DNA of 64,000 nt from Myrica gale (GCA_963930655.1 OZ005600.1:6513501-6577500); one strand, 5' to 3'. Numbered from the stretch's first letter, positions 49,201 through 61,573 are shown. Numbers and translations are program-made. The notes: generated by a model not told the origin, from the sequence alone.

Positions 49201-51470
49201 GGTTCGACAATGGTCAGCCATTTGAGAAAGGGAGTCAAAGAGAGTACCGATTGGACCGTATTCTCCACTCTCCCAAAGGGAGCCCGGAGTTGTGAACATA
49301 TATTGCTTACAAGAATTTAAGTCCAAATCTCATGACTTAGAGCTGGTGTCACATGCTCATCTCCCTCGCCTTCAAACACTAATTATGTTGTTCTCCACTT
49401 CGGGAGGACGACGAAAAGTTTCCATGTGGGTAGAAAATCAGACCCAAACAAAAAAAAAACAAAGAGAGAGAGAGTGAGGCAGAGTGGTGACTGTCAAGTC
49501 AAACACTGAGAGTGCAGGGGCATAGTGTTTTCTGTAGAAAGAATGTAAGTGGGGCCGCTTATGGGCCTCTTTCCAATCCACTCAACCCTTTCTTTCTCTC
49601 AACCAATCTCGTTCTCGAATGCGTTCAATTTTTCCCATCATTCTCTTCCCGACCCCAACAGCCCCACTTTTCTACTTTCTATAAGAGCATGTTGGATCTC
49701 TCTGCTTACCTCCTTTTTCTGCTCTGGGCCTCGTCGGTTCCTACTCCTGTTTGCTTTGCACCTTACATTATACACACACACGAGCTCCTTCATTATTCAG
49801 ATGTTTGGATTCCTAGCCTTTCAACACTATCCAGTCTATCCTCTCCTTCTCGAAAGTCGAATGTTTGGGCTGGGTTATACTTGTCTTTCTAGCCGAAAAG
49901 GGGAGGGACAAAACCGTCGCCAAAAAACATGGAGAGCAACGGTACGTTAAGGCGAAAATTGAGACTATCTAGGGGGGTTAGAATGGCCCGTGGGGGGAAC
50001 CCGGGCCATCATGCAAAACGCCAAGGTGGTAGGGTCACCCCTGTCACGCGAGCCCTTCCGAGCTTGAGTGCGTGACCAGGCACGTGCCGAACCCAACCAG
50101 CCTACCCAGATGATGCCGAAACGGGTTGTTACAGTACACAATACACAGGTGATGGGTATGGAGGAGACAAAGCGAGTGTGGGCCCCAATTTCCCACGCCT
50201 GCCGGACCCCACTTACCAGGCTTGCCCTTTCCTCTGCCCATGCCGGAGTTTTCCCCTCTCTTTTTTGATTTATTTCCAAGGAGATATCAAATTTCATGGT
50301 CTATTTTCCTGGCAACACAAACAGAACATTGCTAATTTGCTTACAATAAAATATTTTTTTTCAGAGAAAATACGAAGAACTTGAACGTCTAAACTCGTCC
50401 TCACAAAATATATATATATGGGCTTTTGTAACGCCTTGCAAATATTCAAGACGAGTTGCTCTTAGAGAATAATGGGATAAAGCAAAGTTCAAGGACCACG
50501 TCGAATTCCCTTCATGCCCGTACAGAAGGCGACTAGGCGTACGAACATTTTTTTTTCCTTGCAACACTGAAACCCACGTTAATTCTGTTTCTCTTTTCCT
50601 TTTATTTAGTTATTTTTTTAATAATTATTATCCATCTGTTTGTTAATTTCAAAGTCCACAAATTCAGTTACGAAAGATACATGACTTCAGTTGAGAAAGA
50701 GAGAGATCGAGTGAAGGTGAGGTGATGAAAGAGTTCTCTAACTACGAAACGGTCCCTGCTCTCCCTCTGCACTCCAGGAACATGCATGTCTTTGTTTTCT
50801 TGGCTGTACGTAATAAGATATTCCCAAGTGCTGTTCTGTTCTGTTCAAATAATTGTTTTGGTTGTACGTAGTTCTTCAATTCCTTTGTCTTTTTTTGAGG
50901 AACTTTCAAAAGTGCAAAAATTCTAACTCCGAGTTCATCACTGACTACCGCTATGTCTTCTAAATAGACAATTCGGGCAAGGGGCACAGACACTGAAAGT
51001 AGTAACTCCAAGGTTGTTCCCATAATTAAGATATAAGACCATTTTTCTATTTATTTGTTCCTATATGCTATTTGAAATCGTTACTAATTTCGAAAAAAAA
51101 ATACAATAAAAGAAGGAAAATAATACGAGCACTACTATCACGATGTCAATTGTTCCACTTCCTCATGTGTATCAATTCATCATCGTTAGTCCTAAATCTT
51201 CCGTCTTAAAAGATGCATTAATGGTGTAGTTCAAAAAGAATGAAAAAATTGAGTCATTAATATATTATTTAATGCAATCTATGCTATTGATAGAATCCAT
51301 TAATGTGTTAACAAGCTCAAAACCCGAAGTGTTAGGATTGAAGCTTTAAAAGACCAGATTATATTATGATAATTTTTGAAACGGTAAATATAAAAAGAAA
51401 CACTAAAAAATAAATTATAAATCTAAAAATCTAAAAATTTCGTCCTAATTAATTTTTGAGCCCCTACTAG

Positions 51471-51501
<31 letters not shown>

Positions 51502-51650
51502 CTGGTATAACCAATTTATACTCTCCCAACGTACTTTTCTTCAGAAATTCATAAACATAAAAAGGTTAATGTTAGTATCCAATAGCCACATAAATGATAA
51601 AATAACCATTACTCAGATATAAACCTGCGACAACGTTTGGTTAAGCAAGA
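46221..51650. other. gene-poor intergenic block
   Basis: About 5.4 kb without a supportable gene. It holds a (TC)n microsatellite (about 46266-46285), AT-rich tracts (about 47330-47640), an A-rich stretch with GA repeats (about 49447-49475) and a pyrimidine-rich region at 49550-49900 with overlapping open frames. In that region a 67-codon frame (49689-49892) starts MLDLSAYLLFLLWASS, signal-peptide-like, just after a TATA-like ctataag; it is not strong enough to call. An (ATT)n microsatellite lies at 51473-51501. Confidence 0.4.
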
Positions 51651-51659
51651 TTAATATAA

Positions 51660-51913
51660 GGGTTAAATGCATGTCATGCCCCTGTGGTATGCGGTAATAG
51701 CAAATATGCCCCTGAGGTAAGCAAAGTCCTTTTCATACCCCTGAGGTAAACATTCAGGAGCAAATATGTCCTTCCGTTATGTTTACCTCAGGGGTATGAA
51801 AGGGCATATTTGCTCCTAAATGTTTACCTCAGGGGTATGAAAAGGACTTTGCTTGACTCAAGGGCATGTTTGCTATTACCGCATAGCACAGGGGCATGAC
51901 ATGCATTTAACCC
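51660..51913. mobile_element. Mutator-type foldback MITE (254 bp)
   Basis: Almost the whole element folds on itself. The left arm begins gggttaaatgcatgtcatgc and the right arm ends gcatgacatgcatttaaccc, and pairing continues through ctgtggtatgcggtaatagc. A perfect 9-bp duplication, ttaatataa, flanks it (51651-51659 and 51914-51922). The arms also contain direct repeats of the cccctgaggtaaac/catatttgctcc type. It is non-coding. Confidence 0.9.
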
Positions 51914-51922
51914 TTAATATAA

Positions 51923-52958
51923 TATGGTCTCGATGATTAATATAATTGCAATGGCACGGATAACGTAGAGAAAAGATGTCGGGTGGAAGGTAGTGTGTAA
52001 AACCAAGATTTAAGTGAAATAATAATAAAAGGGTCCAATACTTTAGCAACACTAATGATGCAAAGTAGATGTCCATTATGGTAAGGCTTCACTGAAGTCA
52101 AACTTATAAGCACAAAAGCACTACCATTTTATTATTTATTTAGTCGGCAATATATATATATGTTAACACTGACATATATGACTGACTACAATCTACATAC
52201 TAATTACATAATTAAATATCTTTTTTTTTTTAATCAAGGAAAGTGTCAGAAGAATTTCTTGAATTTCAAACATCCGCGCCAACATGATGACTGCTTACTC
52301 CAAGAAGCACAATCATAGAGTGACAGAGCTCCTTGATTCAGATTTCGACAACCCACTCATAGAGCGTGTCCATTTTTTGTTTTTACTGTTTCTGCTCTTT
52401 TGGTTTTTTGGCGCAAACCATGTTATTGTTTTTATTTTTGTGGGTCGTTCACCCTCTTCTGCTGGGTTATTAAAATTATGATACGGTATGAAATAATCGT
52501 CGCGGTACAGTTGCGGGATAGAGAAAAAGTTGAGACATATTAAACATCGAATTTTAAATAAGTACTTTTCTTTTTTGAATTTTTATAGGTATTCCTTGAT
52601 TTGTCTTACTTAATATTTGAGACAACCCTTTGTGACCCATTCTGGGGGCGCTTGAGGATAATTTTCTGGCAATTAATAAAATAGTAATGGAGTACCCTGA
52701 CCTGTAAATTTGTTATTTTTTTATATTTACAATCTCATTTAATAGATATTTTCAAAGAGTTATTCAAATAGCTAAAATAATATGATTTTTTTTTTATGGA
52801 AGGATGTAACTTTATTATAATATCATCACTTATCACGGATGGATACCATGGTAACAATCAAACTTGATCGGCTACAACTAAAACACCCAAAACCAAGTTA
52901 AAAACCATATAAAACTTTAAACAAACCAAAAAGCCAATCAACTATTATATCTTAACTA
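51923..52958. other. AT-rich spacer, nothing recognised
   Basis: A/T-rich DNA with short chance frames only. The 65-codon frame at 52284-52481 has a hydrophobic centre made by a T-rich tract and no domain. Confidence 0.4.
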
Positions 52959-53145
52959 CCACCGGGGTGGTGGCTTAGTTGTGCTGGATTACGGTTAGGA
53001 CCTAATAGTGATACTCGACGAAGGTTCAATTCTAAGCAAGTTCATTATGGCATATTGGTACCTGTATTACGTGGATGTTGACGGATTTCAATGAGGGGTT
53101 TCGATCAGACTCAATGATGGTTATCTCTTGACGGATCTTTTTGTT
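52959..53145 (+). mobile_element. tRNA-derived SINE-like copy
   Basis: A Pol III A-box-like tggcttagttgtg (52971-52983) is followed about 50 bases later by a B-box-like ggttcaattct (53023-53033). Then comes a tail ending in a T-rich and A-rich run near 53125-53150. The layout suits a plant SINE head derived from a tRNA. A clear target duplication was not found. Confidence 0.4.
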
Positions 53146-54069
53146 TTAAAAAAAATATATTATATATTAATTAAGACAATCTCCAAGTATCAGTGCGAAA
53201 ACAACTAACAACCTCGATGGAGATCTGCCACAAAAAAATTAGGTGGAAATAAAGGAGAAGCAATTAGTGTATTTTAAGCGTATTCCTTCAAAAAGAATAA
53301 AAAATGGTCCCAACAAGCCTATTAAACCCGAATCCATTATTCACAAGAAAGAAACACATATTCCTGATTCGATTCTTCCAAAAATGGCGGTAACGCCAAA
53401 GTGGACACTGTGGTCCCACAGTGTCGGTTTAAGGCTCTCGCCTGAATAGCGAGGGTCCGAGGGACTCCAGATTGCAGATCTGTGACGTGAGGGGGAAAAA
53501 GAAGGGAAGTAGGAATAAATTTATATTTAAAGGAGGGGAATATGGTGGGAAATTGAATTGACTTTCTTGGATCCTGTGAGAGACATTGCCACTGTTTCAC
53601 AGGTTTTATCAATTTGGGATTTGGGTAGCCAAAGATAAAGGAAACCAAGGAATGATGAAAAGCAGCAGAAAAAGAAAAGGAAAAAGAATTCCCAGAAAAC
53701 CAAAAGTATATTGGAGATCAGACAAAGGTAGAGTACACTACTGATGAGGCGGTGAGAGAAAGAGAACTGAGAGAGGGAGAGAGAGCCACAGAGAGAAATA
53801 TGAATTGCAAATAAAGAGTAGCAGTAGAGGAATACAGGAGCAGCAGCAAGGAGTAGAGTACCGCCAGCAGCAGTAGTTTCTCTCCTTTTTCTCCATGTCC
53901 ACCAAACAAAACCCACTGAACCAACCAAAACATTCATCATGAATCACCCTCTGCACCCAGCACTCCGAAAAAGAGCTTCTCTCCCTCATCAAATCCTTCC
54001 CTCCCTTAAATTTAGCTCTCTTAACATCACCCAGCTCTCAAACCCAACACCCACAACAGCACCAAAACC
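53146..54069 (+). other. PXY-type kinase gene upstream region
   Basis: Probable promoter and leader. It contains a perfect 10-bp-arm inverted repeat (gacactgtgg/ccacagtgtc, about 53404-53425), a smaller one just after it, and a GA-rich stretch (53740-53870). Overlapping minus-strand frames at 53527-53992 are composed of complementary T/C-rich text and are not credible genes. Confidence 0.45.
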
Positions 54070-57000
54070 ATGAAACCTCCTTTTCTTCTTCTTCTTTCTC
54101 TTACGGCCACATTTTCCTTGTTAACCCAAAACTCCCTAGTCTTCTCTGTTCCCACTGCCGTGCCTCTGCCGCTCCTCTCTCTTCTCTCTCTCAAATCCTC
54201 CTTCAAAGACCCTCTCTCCACCTTCCATGACTGGGACCCCACCCCGGCCTTCTCCGTTAACCCTAATGCCCAAGTCGACCCAGTTTGGTGTTCCTGGTCG
54301 GGTGTCAAATGCCACCCCAATACGCCACAGATCACCACTCTCGACCTCTCTCGCCGCAATCTCTCCGGCCCAATCCCTCCCGAAATCAGGTACTTGTCTC
54401 GCTTAATCCACTTGAACCTGAGCGGCAACTACTTCGACGGACTTCTCCAACCGGCCATCTTCGAGCTAGCGGAGCTCAGGACCTTAGATATCAGCCACAA
54501 CTACTTCAACTCGATGTTCCCTCCTGGTATTTCCAAGCTCAAGTTCTTACGCCTCTTCAATGCTTACAGCAACAGCTTCACTGGCCCACTTCCACAAGAG
54601 CTCGTCCACCTCCGGTTCCTTGAGCAGCTTAACCTCGGAGGAAGCTACTTCGAAGGTAATATCCCTCCAGGCTATGGCGGTTTTCCGAGGCTCAAGCTTC
54701 TCTACCTGGCTGGGAACGTGTTGGAAGGCCCGATACCACCACAGTTAGGCTTCTTGACGCAGCTAGAGCGCATGGAGATCGGTTACAACGCGTTCGAAGG
54801 CGGAGTACCCGCAGAATTCTCAATGTTATCGAATCTCAGGTATTTGGACATTTCCAACACCAGTCTCTCTGGCACTCTTGCACCCGAACTCGGAAACCTA
54901 ACCTTGCTCGAGGACTTGCTGCTCTTCAAAAACCGGATTTCAGGAGAAATACCGGCGGATTTCGGGAATTTGAAAGCTCTCAAGTTTCTGGACCTATCCG
55001 ATAACCGGCTTTCGGGGACGATTCCCGCCGGATTGGGTACCTGCAAGGGACTTACCATGTTGAGCCTAATGAACAATTATCTAAGCGGCGAAATACCGGA
55101 AAAGATTGGCGAGTTGCCGGACCTCGACACCTTACTCTTATGGAACAATTCGCTAAACGGTACTCTTCCACAAAAGCTCGGTTCTAACGGCAAGTTAGAG
55201 AAGATCGACGTGTCGTCGAATTCACTCACCGGTGCAATTCCACCGGAACTATGCCAAGGGAACAAGCTCGTCAAGATCATTCTCTTCTCCAACAGGCTTG
55301 TCGATCAGCTTCCGAGATCGTTAATGAACTGCATCTCTTTGACTCGGTTTCGGGTCCAAAACAACCTGCTCAACGGCTCCATCCCATATGGTTTTTTGTC
55401 TTTGCCGAACCTATCCTACGTCGACATGAGCATGAACAACTTCACGGGCCTGATACCGGAAGATCTTGGCAATGCCGTGAAATTACAGTACTTGAACATC
55501 TCCCAAAATCAGTTCGACTCTATTTTGCCTGACAATCTCTGGAACGCCACGAGCTTACAGATCTTTTCGGCTAGTTCTGCCAAGCTCATTGGCAAAATCC
55601 CGGACTTCATCGGGTGCAAAACCCTCTACAAGCTCGAGCTGGAAGGAAACTCCCTCAACGGTTCAATTCCTTGGGATATCGACCATTGTGAGAAGCTTCT
55701 TTGTTTGAATCTAAGCCGGAATTTGCTAACGGGTATAATCCCATGGGAGATCTCTACGCTTCCGTCAATCACCGATGTTGACCTTTCCCGCAATTTCCTC
55801 ACGGGCACAATTCCGTCCAATTTCGATAACTGTACCACATTGGAAAGCTTTAACGTTTCCTACAATTTGCTAACCGGACCGATACCATCGTCAGGCACTA
55901 CATTCTCGAGCCTCCATCCGTCGTCGTTTACCGGGAACGAGGGTCTCTGCGGTGGGATAGTGATGAAGCCCTGCGCAGCCGACACGTCGGGAGCCGGTGA
56001 CGTAGAGGCAGTTAACAAGCAACAGCCCAAGCGGACGGCAAGCGCTGTCGTGTGGATAATCGCGTTGGCGTTTGGAATAGGGCTGTTCGTGCTGGCAGCT
56101 TGGACCCGGTGCTTCCACGCGAACTACAGCCGTCGATTCAGCAACGAGCACGAGATCGGACCGTGGAGATTGACCGCCTTCCAGCGGTTGAACTTCACGG
56201 CGGATGACGTGCTGGAGTGCTTGACCACCACGGACAAGATCCTCGGGATGGGGTCCACGGGGACGGTATACAAGGCGGAGATGCCAGGTGGCGAGATCAT
56301 AGCGGTGAAGAAGCTGTGGGGCAAGCACAAAGAGAATGTGTGGAAGAGGAGAGGGGTGTTGGCTGAGGTGGACGTGTTGGGGAACGTGAGGCACAGGAAC
56401 ATCGTGAGATTACTAGGGTGCTGCAGCAACAGGGAGTGCACAATGCTCCTCTACGAGTACATGCCCAATGGTAACCTGGACGATCTACTGCATGGGAAAA
56501 ACAAGGACGAGAATTTGGTGGCCGATTGGGTTACGAGGTACAAGATCGCGTTGGGTGTGGCTCAGGGGATTTGCTATCTTCACCACGACTGCGACCCTGT
56601 GATCGTCCACCGTGATCTGAAGCCGAGTAATATCTTGTTGGACGGTGAGATGGAGGCCAGGGTGGCGGATTTCGGGGTGGCAAAGTTGATCATGAGCGAC
56701 GAGTCAATGTCGGTGATTGCCGGGTCCTATGGCTACATTGCGCCAGGTGGGTATTATTTTTAAATCCTGCTTCCTTTCTTTCGCTCCGTTTGATGGGTGA
56801 CGAAAGCTTGCTATTGTGCGCCTCGAGTGTACTTGGGTGTTGACTTCCGGCGCACATTAGTGAGGTTGATGATTGTGACGTGTTTTCTGTTCGTGAGATT
56901 TTAGGAATGTTTGTTTAATTCTTTCTGTTGGGTGACGAGAACTGGGTAAGTTGCGTTCCACTTAAGTTAGACAAGTCATAGGATTCCACGTTAAAAGTTT

Positions 57001-58032
57001 CAGCTGAGATAAGGAAGGGTAAAGAAGGCTCTGTAAGAAGTGAAATGGATAAAGACAAAGGAAGTGGCGTTTTCAGCTATTTTGATCGTACTATATAATT
57101 CACTAAGGAACCAAACAAGATATTTTCGGTACGTTAATTTTGACTCTTCTTAAATCTTCGAATATAAAAAATCTCGTTTTCCCTCCTCCCATAAGTTCAA
57201 TGTTTTTCTTTTGATCCTGTTTTTTCAAGAGTAAAATCTGGCTTTTTCTTCAAAACGGTGAGGCATGCATGTCGCAATCTCATTATGTTGAAGGTGAAGC
57301 ACACACCCTTTTTCTGGCCATTGTTGGATACTTTCGGCTTCGTTTTGTTTGGTTCGTTTTCGCATGTGATGTGGATGCAGCATTTTACCTAAACTGTTCT
57401 GATGGTGCACTATTGCGGGTGAAGCGGCTCTTTTTTCTTTATTTCCACTTTTCTTCTTCAGAAGTCGTTTTTGGAAGATTTACCCATGCATCAGTAAGGG
57501 GACCCGCAGATATTTGTCTAATGTTGACTCTGGTCGAAGTCTTTTTGTTGTTACGAGTTGCACTAATTTCTCGAGGCTGTGTTTTGTTTTTTCCCCTGCA
57601 GAATATGCTTATACCCTACAAGTCGATGAGAAGAGTGACATTTATAGTTTTGGGGTGGTGTTGATGGAGATTTTAAGCGGTAAAAGATCGGTAGATTCTG
57701 AGTTTGGTGATGGGAACAGCATTGTTGATTGGATAAGGTCTAAGATAAAGGCTAAGAATGGAGTCAATGACATTTTGGACAAGAATGCCGGGGCATCGTG
57801 TGCACCGGTCAGGGAGGAGATGATGCAAATGCTTCGAATTGCATTGCTCTGCACTAGTCGGAACCCCGCGGATCGACCCTCCATGAGGGACGTCTTGTTG
57901 ATGCTGCAAGAAGCCAAGCCAAAGAGGAAGCTACCCGATATTATGGGGTGTGGTGGTGGGCGCGATAACGTGATTAGTTGTGGTGGTGGCGGCGAGATTC
58001 CTTTGGCACAAAAGCCAGTTGTGGAATGTTAA
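54070..58032 (+). CDS. PXY: LRR receptor-like kinase, PXY/TDR type (TDIF receptor)
   Basis: Two exons, 54070-56746 and 57602-58032, GT-AG, encode 1035 residues, close to Arabidopsis PXY. The protein has a signal peptide (about 1-26), an N-cap with a WCSWSGVKC pair, about 21 leucine-rich repeats (85-620), a C-cap ending NEGLCGG, one membrane helix (about 657-680) and an RD-type kinase. Kinase landmarks are the GMGSTGTV loop (about 725), the VKK lysine (about 746), IVHRDLKPSN (about 844) and ADFGVAK (about 866). The single intron splits the APE codon, the conserved place in this subfamily. Diagnostic family stretches include FNAYSNSFTGPLPQELV and GPWRLTAFQRLNFTADDV. In Arabidopsis the receptor binds CLE41/44 (TDIF) peptide from phloem and maintains vascular cambium with WOX4. 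A PXL-type paralogue is the alternative. Confidence 0.93.
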
Positions 58033-59308
58033 TATAACTAATTTGGTTTTCTCTTGTTTTTTTTTGGGTTACTTTTCACATTGTGGGGGGATTGGTATAG
58101 CAGAAGTAATTTTCTTATTGTCTTTCAATTAATGGCTTTCCGCGTTTTCTTTCTCTACTTTTCTACGTTGTTATAATTGTGACTTTGGGTGTGTTACTGC
58201 TTATAAATTGAATAGCTGTTTAATTACCATGGATGGACTGGTGACTGTACCCATAGTGGGGAGATCTAAAGCACGAAAAGCACCACTGCTCGTGGGGAAA
58301 AGCAGAGCAAGTGAATTACGTGAGTGGAGGCCGTACCACGCACTAGTTACGTTCCAAGTCACTTCAACCTTCTTTTGCTCTATCTTCTTCATTCTTCCCC
58401 CTATAATGATCTTACTAGCTACCAGTTACGGATTTTACTGCAGAATAATCACAAAGTAAAATTTCCACTAAAAGCCTTACATACTCTGTTGGGAAGGAAT
58501 AAGAAGAAGAAGAAGAAGAAGACAAAAGGCATATATTTTGACTATACGCTGTTGGGGCCCTAAGAAATCTAGTGGCACCTGACTAAAAAAAAAGACAAAT
58601 TCCTATTCTACTCTTGATCAGATCAACATACATTTGTAGGATTCCTGATTTTTTCACGAAGCTTGGCCTCTCCTTCACTCCTTAGCAGCTTGGATTAGTT
58701 GTACTCGTACACTTTCCTCCTTTACCTGTCAAGGGAGACACAAAAGTTTTTTCAAATCGATATTAGCATATATTACGCTAATGGCTGTAACTGGGTCAAG
58801 CTGAAACTTGTTCCTTTTGTCGAAGTTGTAGTGGGTGTGTTGACGTTGCTCTACAACTCTAGGCTGATGCTCAAACAAAGCCAGCCTGCCCCATCTACTA
58901 CGACAAAGTGTTCAAAACGCGGACATGTCCACAACTTAAAGTTAAAAGACTAGGTACTGGTGAAGCAGGCAATAGTGTCGTCTCTCAGGCCGTAGATTTT
59001 CTCTTCCTTTTTGGTGATCTGCCCCGGCTTTAGGTTGTCTTCATTCAGATTGGGCCTGCCGTTTTAAAACTTTAACCTCAAAGCCGAATGTGGATGTAGG
59101 CCATTCGAACTATATTGTTATGTTCCTCATTTGGGCCAGAATCGATGTAGGTTACTGCACCGGACTTAATCCCCAATAGCTGGGATACGCGTAATGAAAC
59201 CGTGACACATACATGTTTGGTGGTTTGTGTTCACCTCCTTATGTGCAAAAGGATCTCAGTTCCACACACCCCTAAACACAAGCAAGATTGAAAAGCGACG
59301 GGGCTTAC
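58033..59308. other. kinase gene 3' flank and spacer
   Basis: The 3'UTR probably runs to about 58200. An (AAG)n tract lies at about 58501-58521. Frames at 58208-58953 lack domains. Any last exon of the QWRF-like pseudogene should lie near 58900-59300 on the minus strand, but none is recognisable. Confidence 0.4.
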
Positions 59309-59880
59309 CAATAATGAACCAAACAAGGGAATAGCCATCTCCAGCTCCGCCAAATACTCATCTTCTTGTTCTGCCATGCTTTTGAGCTCAGTGAGGAGAT
59401 AAAGGGCCGTTTCAACCTGCTGGATCGACCAATGTTTTATGTTAGTTGTCTTGTCCAAGATTACTCCATACTATAAAAAGTTGAAAACACATCACGGCCG
59501 CGCTCAGAGCTTTGTATATAGAGACCACATCAGCCTGCCGTCCACCCACCGGGGGGAACGTCGGGGGAAGAACACAAAATCAGACTTTCATCAGAAATGT
59601 CGATAGAAAATATGAACTAAGATAATCGTGACAGATTGCACCGGTTAAGAAAGGGTCAAAACCAGAGAAACAAATGGAGATATGTACCCTAGCACCTTCG
59701 ACTAGAGGAATGGTGACAGATAAGCACAACAATTTCCTTGCCAATCTGCTGACAGATTCTTGATTTCTTCTCTCCAACTTTGCCCGTTCATTTAGAAGGG
59801 ACATTTGTGGGTTGATAATTTGATACAATTTGATCTCGAGCCTGAGCCTTTGTATTTCAATGTGCTTTTCTACTATGGCT
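59309..59880 (-). pseudogene. QWRF-motif gene fragment, 5'-truncated and frameshifted
   Basis: Two exon-like pieces on the minus strand. Piece one (about 59880-59699) encodes IEIQRLRLEIKLYQIINPQMSLLNERAKLERRN and ends LVEGAR before a GT donor. Piece two (59534-59309) begins after an AG with ADVVSIYKALSAAV and, in a different frame, continues QQVETALYLLTELKSMAEQEDEYLAELEM. Its 226 bases are one off a multiple of three, so there is a net frameshift. The text resembles the C-terminal region of QWRF/AUG8 microtubule-associated proteins, closest in style to the short QWRF7 type as I remember it. The upstream part, including the QWRF motif, is missing, and gag sequence abuts it at about 59880. Confidence 0.6.
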
Positions 59881-61573
59881 CTCCTCGGGTCATGCTTGAT
59901 CTGCATGAGTATTTATCTGGGAGTTGCACTGGGGGAAGTGAACACAGGTGCTGCCTTGTTCTCTCGTTCTGGTCGAGGATCAAACCTAGGAGGATCACTG
60001 GTAGACCGTTGGTAATGCTCCATGGAACGTGAACGGTCATGCTCCTGATCGCTTCGCAGGCCTAGGCTGCTCTGGCAGAAGGTGGCCAACCCGAGCAAAG
60101 AACATATCCTCATAGTCCATGTGTTCTTGAGCCTCCCTCATGACGTCCCCGAAATTGGTCGGGTTTTTCCTGAGGAGGTATTTCAAGAAGTCGCTAGGCT
60201 TTAGGCCAGTGGTCAGGGCCATGGATTTGGTCTCGTCGGTAGTGGAAAAGATGATGGCAGCTTCACGGTTGAACCGGGCTAGGTAGGCAAGTAAACTTTC
60301 TTTGAGCGCCTGCTTAATGCTGAAGAGGTACGAAGATGGTCGATTTGACCTTCCATTTGAGACAGAATGGCTTACAAATAGCGCGCTAAGGATGTCAAAA
60401 TCGTCGATGGATCCGGGCGGTAGACTGGAGAACCACCGTTGTGCTGGTCCCTTTAAGGTGAGGGAGAATGCACGACAGTGGACTGGGTCGGCATAAGATT
60501 GTACATGCATGTGGAGACGGAAGATCTCAATATGATCACAAGGATCTCCCGAGCCATCAAAGTGATCAATAACCGGTGGTCGGAATCGTTGAGGTAACGG
60601 GTAGGTGAGCACTTTCAGGGAGAACGAGGAATTGCCAAGTTGTGACAGGGTGGTAGTACCACCGGCCTTTGATGATTACATGGTTGCCAGTTTCTATTCG
60701 AGCATCCGGATCTGCGCTTGAGCCATCATCTGGTCATGAATGGTACCATGCCGACCTTCATAACTGGTTCGTCGGGGAGAGGACCGAGCAGTGGATCGAG
60801 AAGCCGTGCGAGTCTCGTCCGACCTTTCATGACGAGGGATGGAGGCCCGAGATTGGGGAGGAGATGTTAGAGGAGACGGAGGTAGAGGTGGAGGTGGGGG
60901 TGGCTCCTCAAGCCGACTAATAAGGCTCTCTGAGCATCCACGAGAGGTGTGCCGATGACAACTCTGGAATGCACAACACCATTCTGAGCATCTGGTGTGG
61001 AAGTCATCGTTGACTAAACAACGTCAGATCGTCTAGGAGATGACTTTTTTCGAGAGATTCTCACAGACAGCGTCAACTGATGATGTCAAATATCACCACA
61101 AGCTTGGAGCCGATCAATCATGAAAAAATCACTGAGGGATGAGTGACCTCGGATCAAGTCTCCGACGGCCAAGTTAGATCTCAAGGAGATATTTAGTGCT
61201 TAGAGAATGGAATTTAGCATGAGAAAATATGAAGGAGAATACCTTGCTATTTATATGAGAGGTGATAGAGTCCCAAATGGAGTTTAAAGGTATGAGCTTC
61301 AGGACTCCTTATCTTACATGAAATCATAAAATTTCTTGAATAGCTAGCCGAGAAGATTAGGAGATTCATATTAGGAGTCTACCACCCAAATGGTTAAGTC
61401 GTGGAGTTCTACTGTGAGTGTTAGAGCTTTCGTTCACAAAGACTCTTATGTACTGCTCGACTAGGAGTCTAAGCCCTTGAGGAGTTTCTGCTAAGGGCTA
61501 ATCAATTGGCCAGCAATGGGCCAGACTAGAGGTGGCAAATTCTGATAGGGGCATGATATTTTATGGCCCATCA
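59881..61573 (-). mobile_element. truncated Ty3/gypsy element: 5' LTR plus gag
   Basis: Reading leftward: an LTR (61573-61078), then gttgacgctgtctgtgag, the usual post-LTR sequence of plant gypsy elements, then a gag ATG at 61007. The gag N-terminal part (about 61007-60620) is out of frame in places. The core (60612-60037) reads like Retrotrans_gag, for example HFDGSGDPCDHIEIF and CRAFSLTLKGPAQRWFSSLPPGSI. A further frame continues to a QILMQI-like block near 59890. Several frameshifts and stops disrupt it. Protease and polymerase are absent because the element ends where the QWRF-like fragment begins, so it is dead. Confidence 0.8.
61078..61573 (-). repeat. 5' LTR of the truncated gypsy element (about 496 bp)
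   Basis: On the minus strand it begins TGATGGGCC and ends GACATCATCA, directly before the post-LTR gttgacgctgtctgtgag text. A TATA box (tataaata, 61249-61256 on the reverse strand) is suitably placed. No second copy lies in the window, so the borders rest on the TG/CA ends. Confidence 0.65.

Noticed and set aside
49512..49950. Overlapping frames of about 130 codons
   Set aside because: Pyrimidine-rich text keeps two frames open by composition; no family match.
53527..53992. Minus-strand frames rich in Leu/Ser/Phe
   Set aside because: They are the complement of GA-rich leader DNA of the kinase gene.
55891..56441. Antisense frames of 167 and 105 codons within the kinase exon
   Set aside because: Shadows of the GC-rich, strongly coding receptor sequence.
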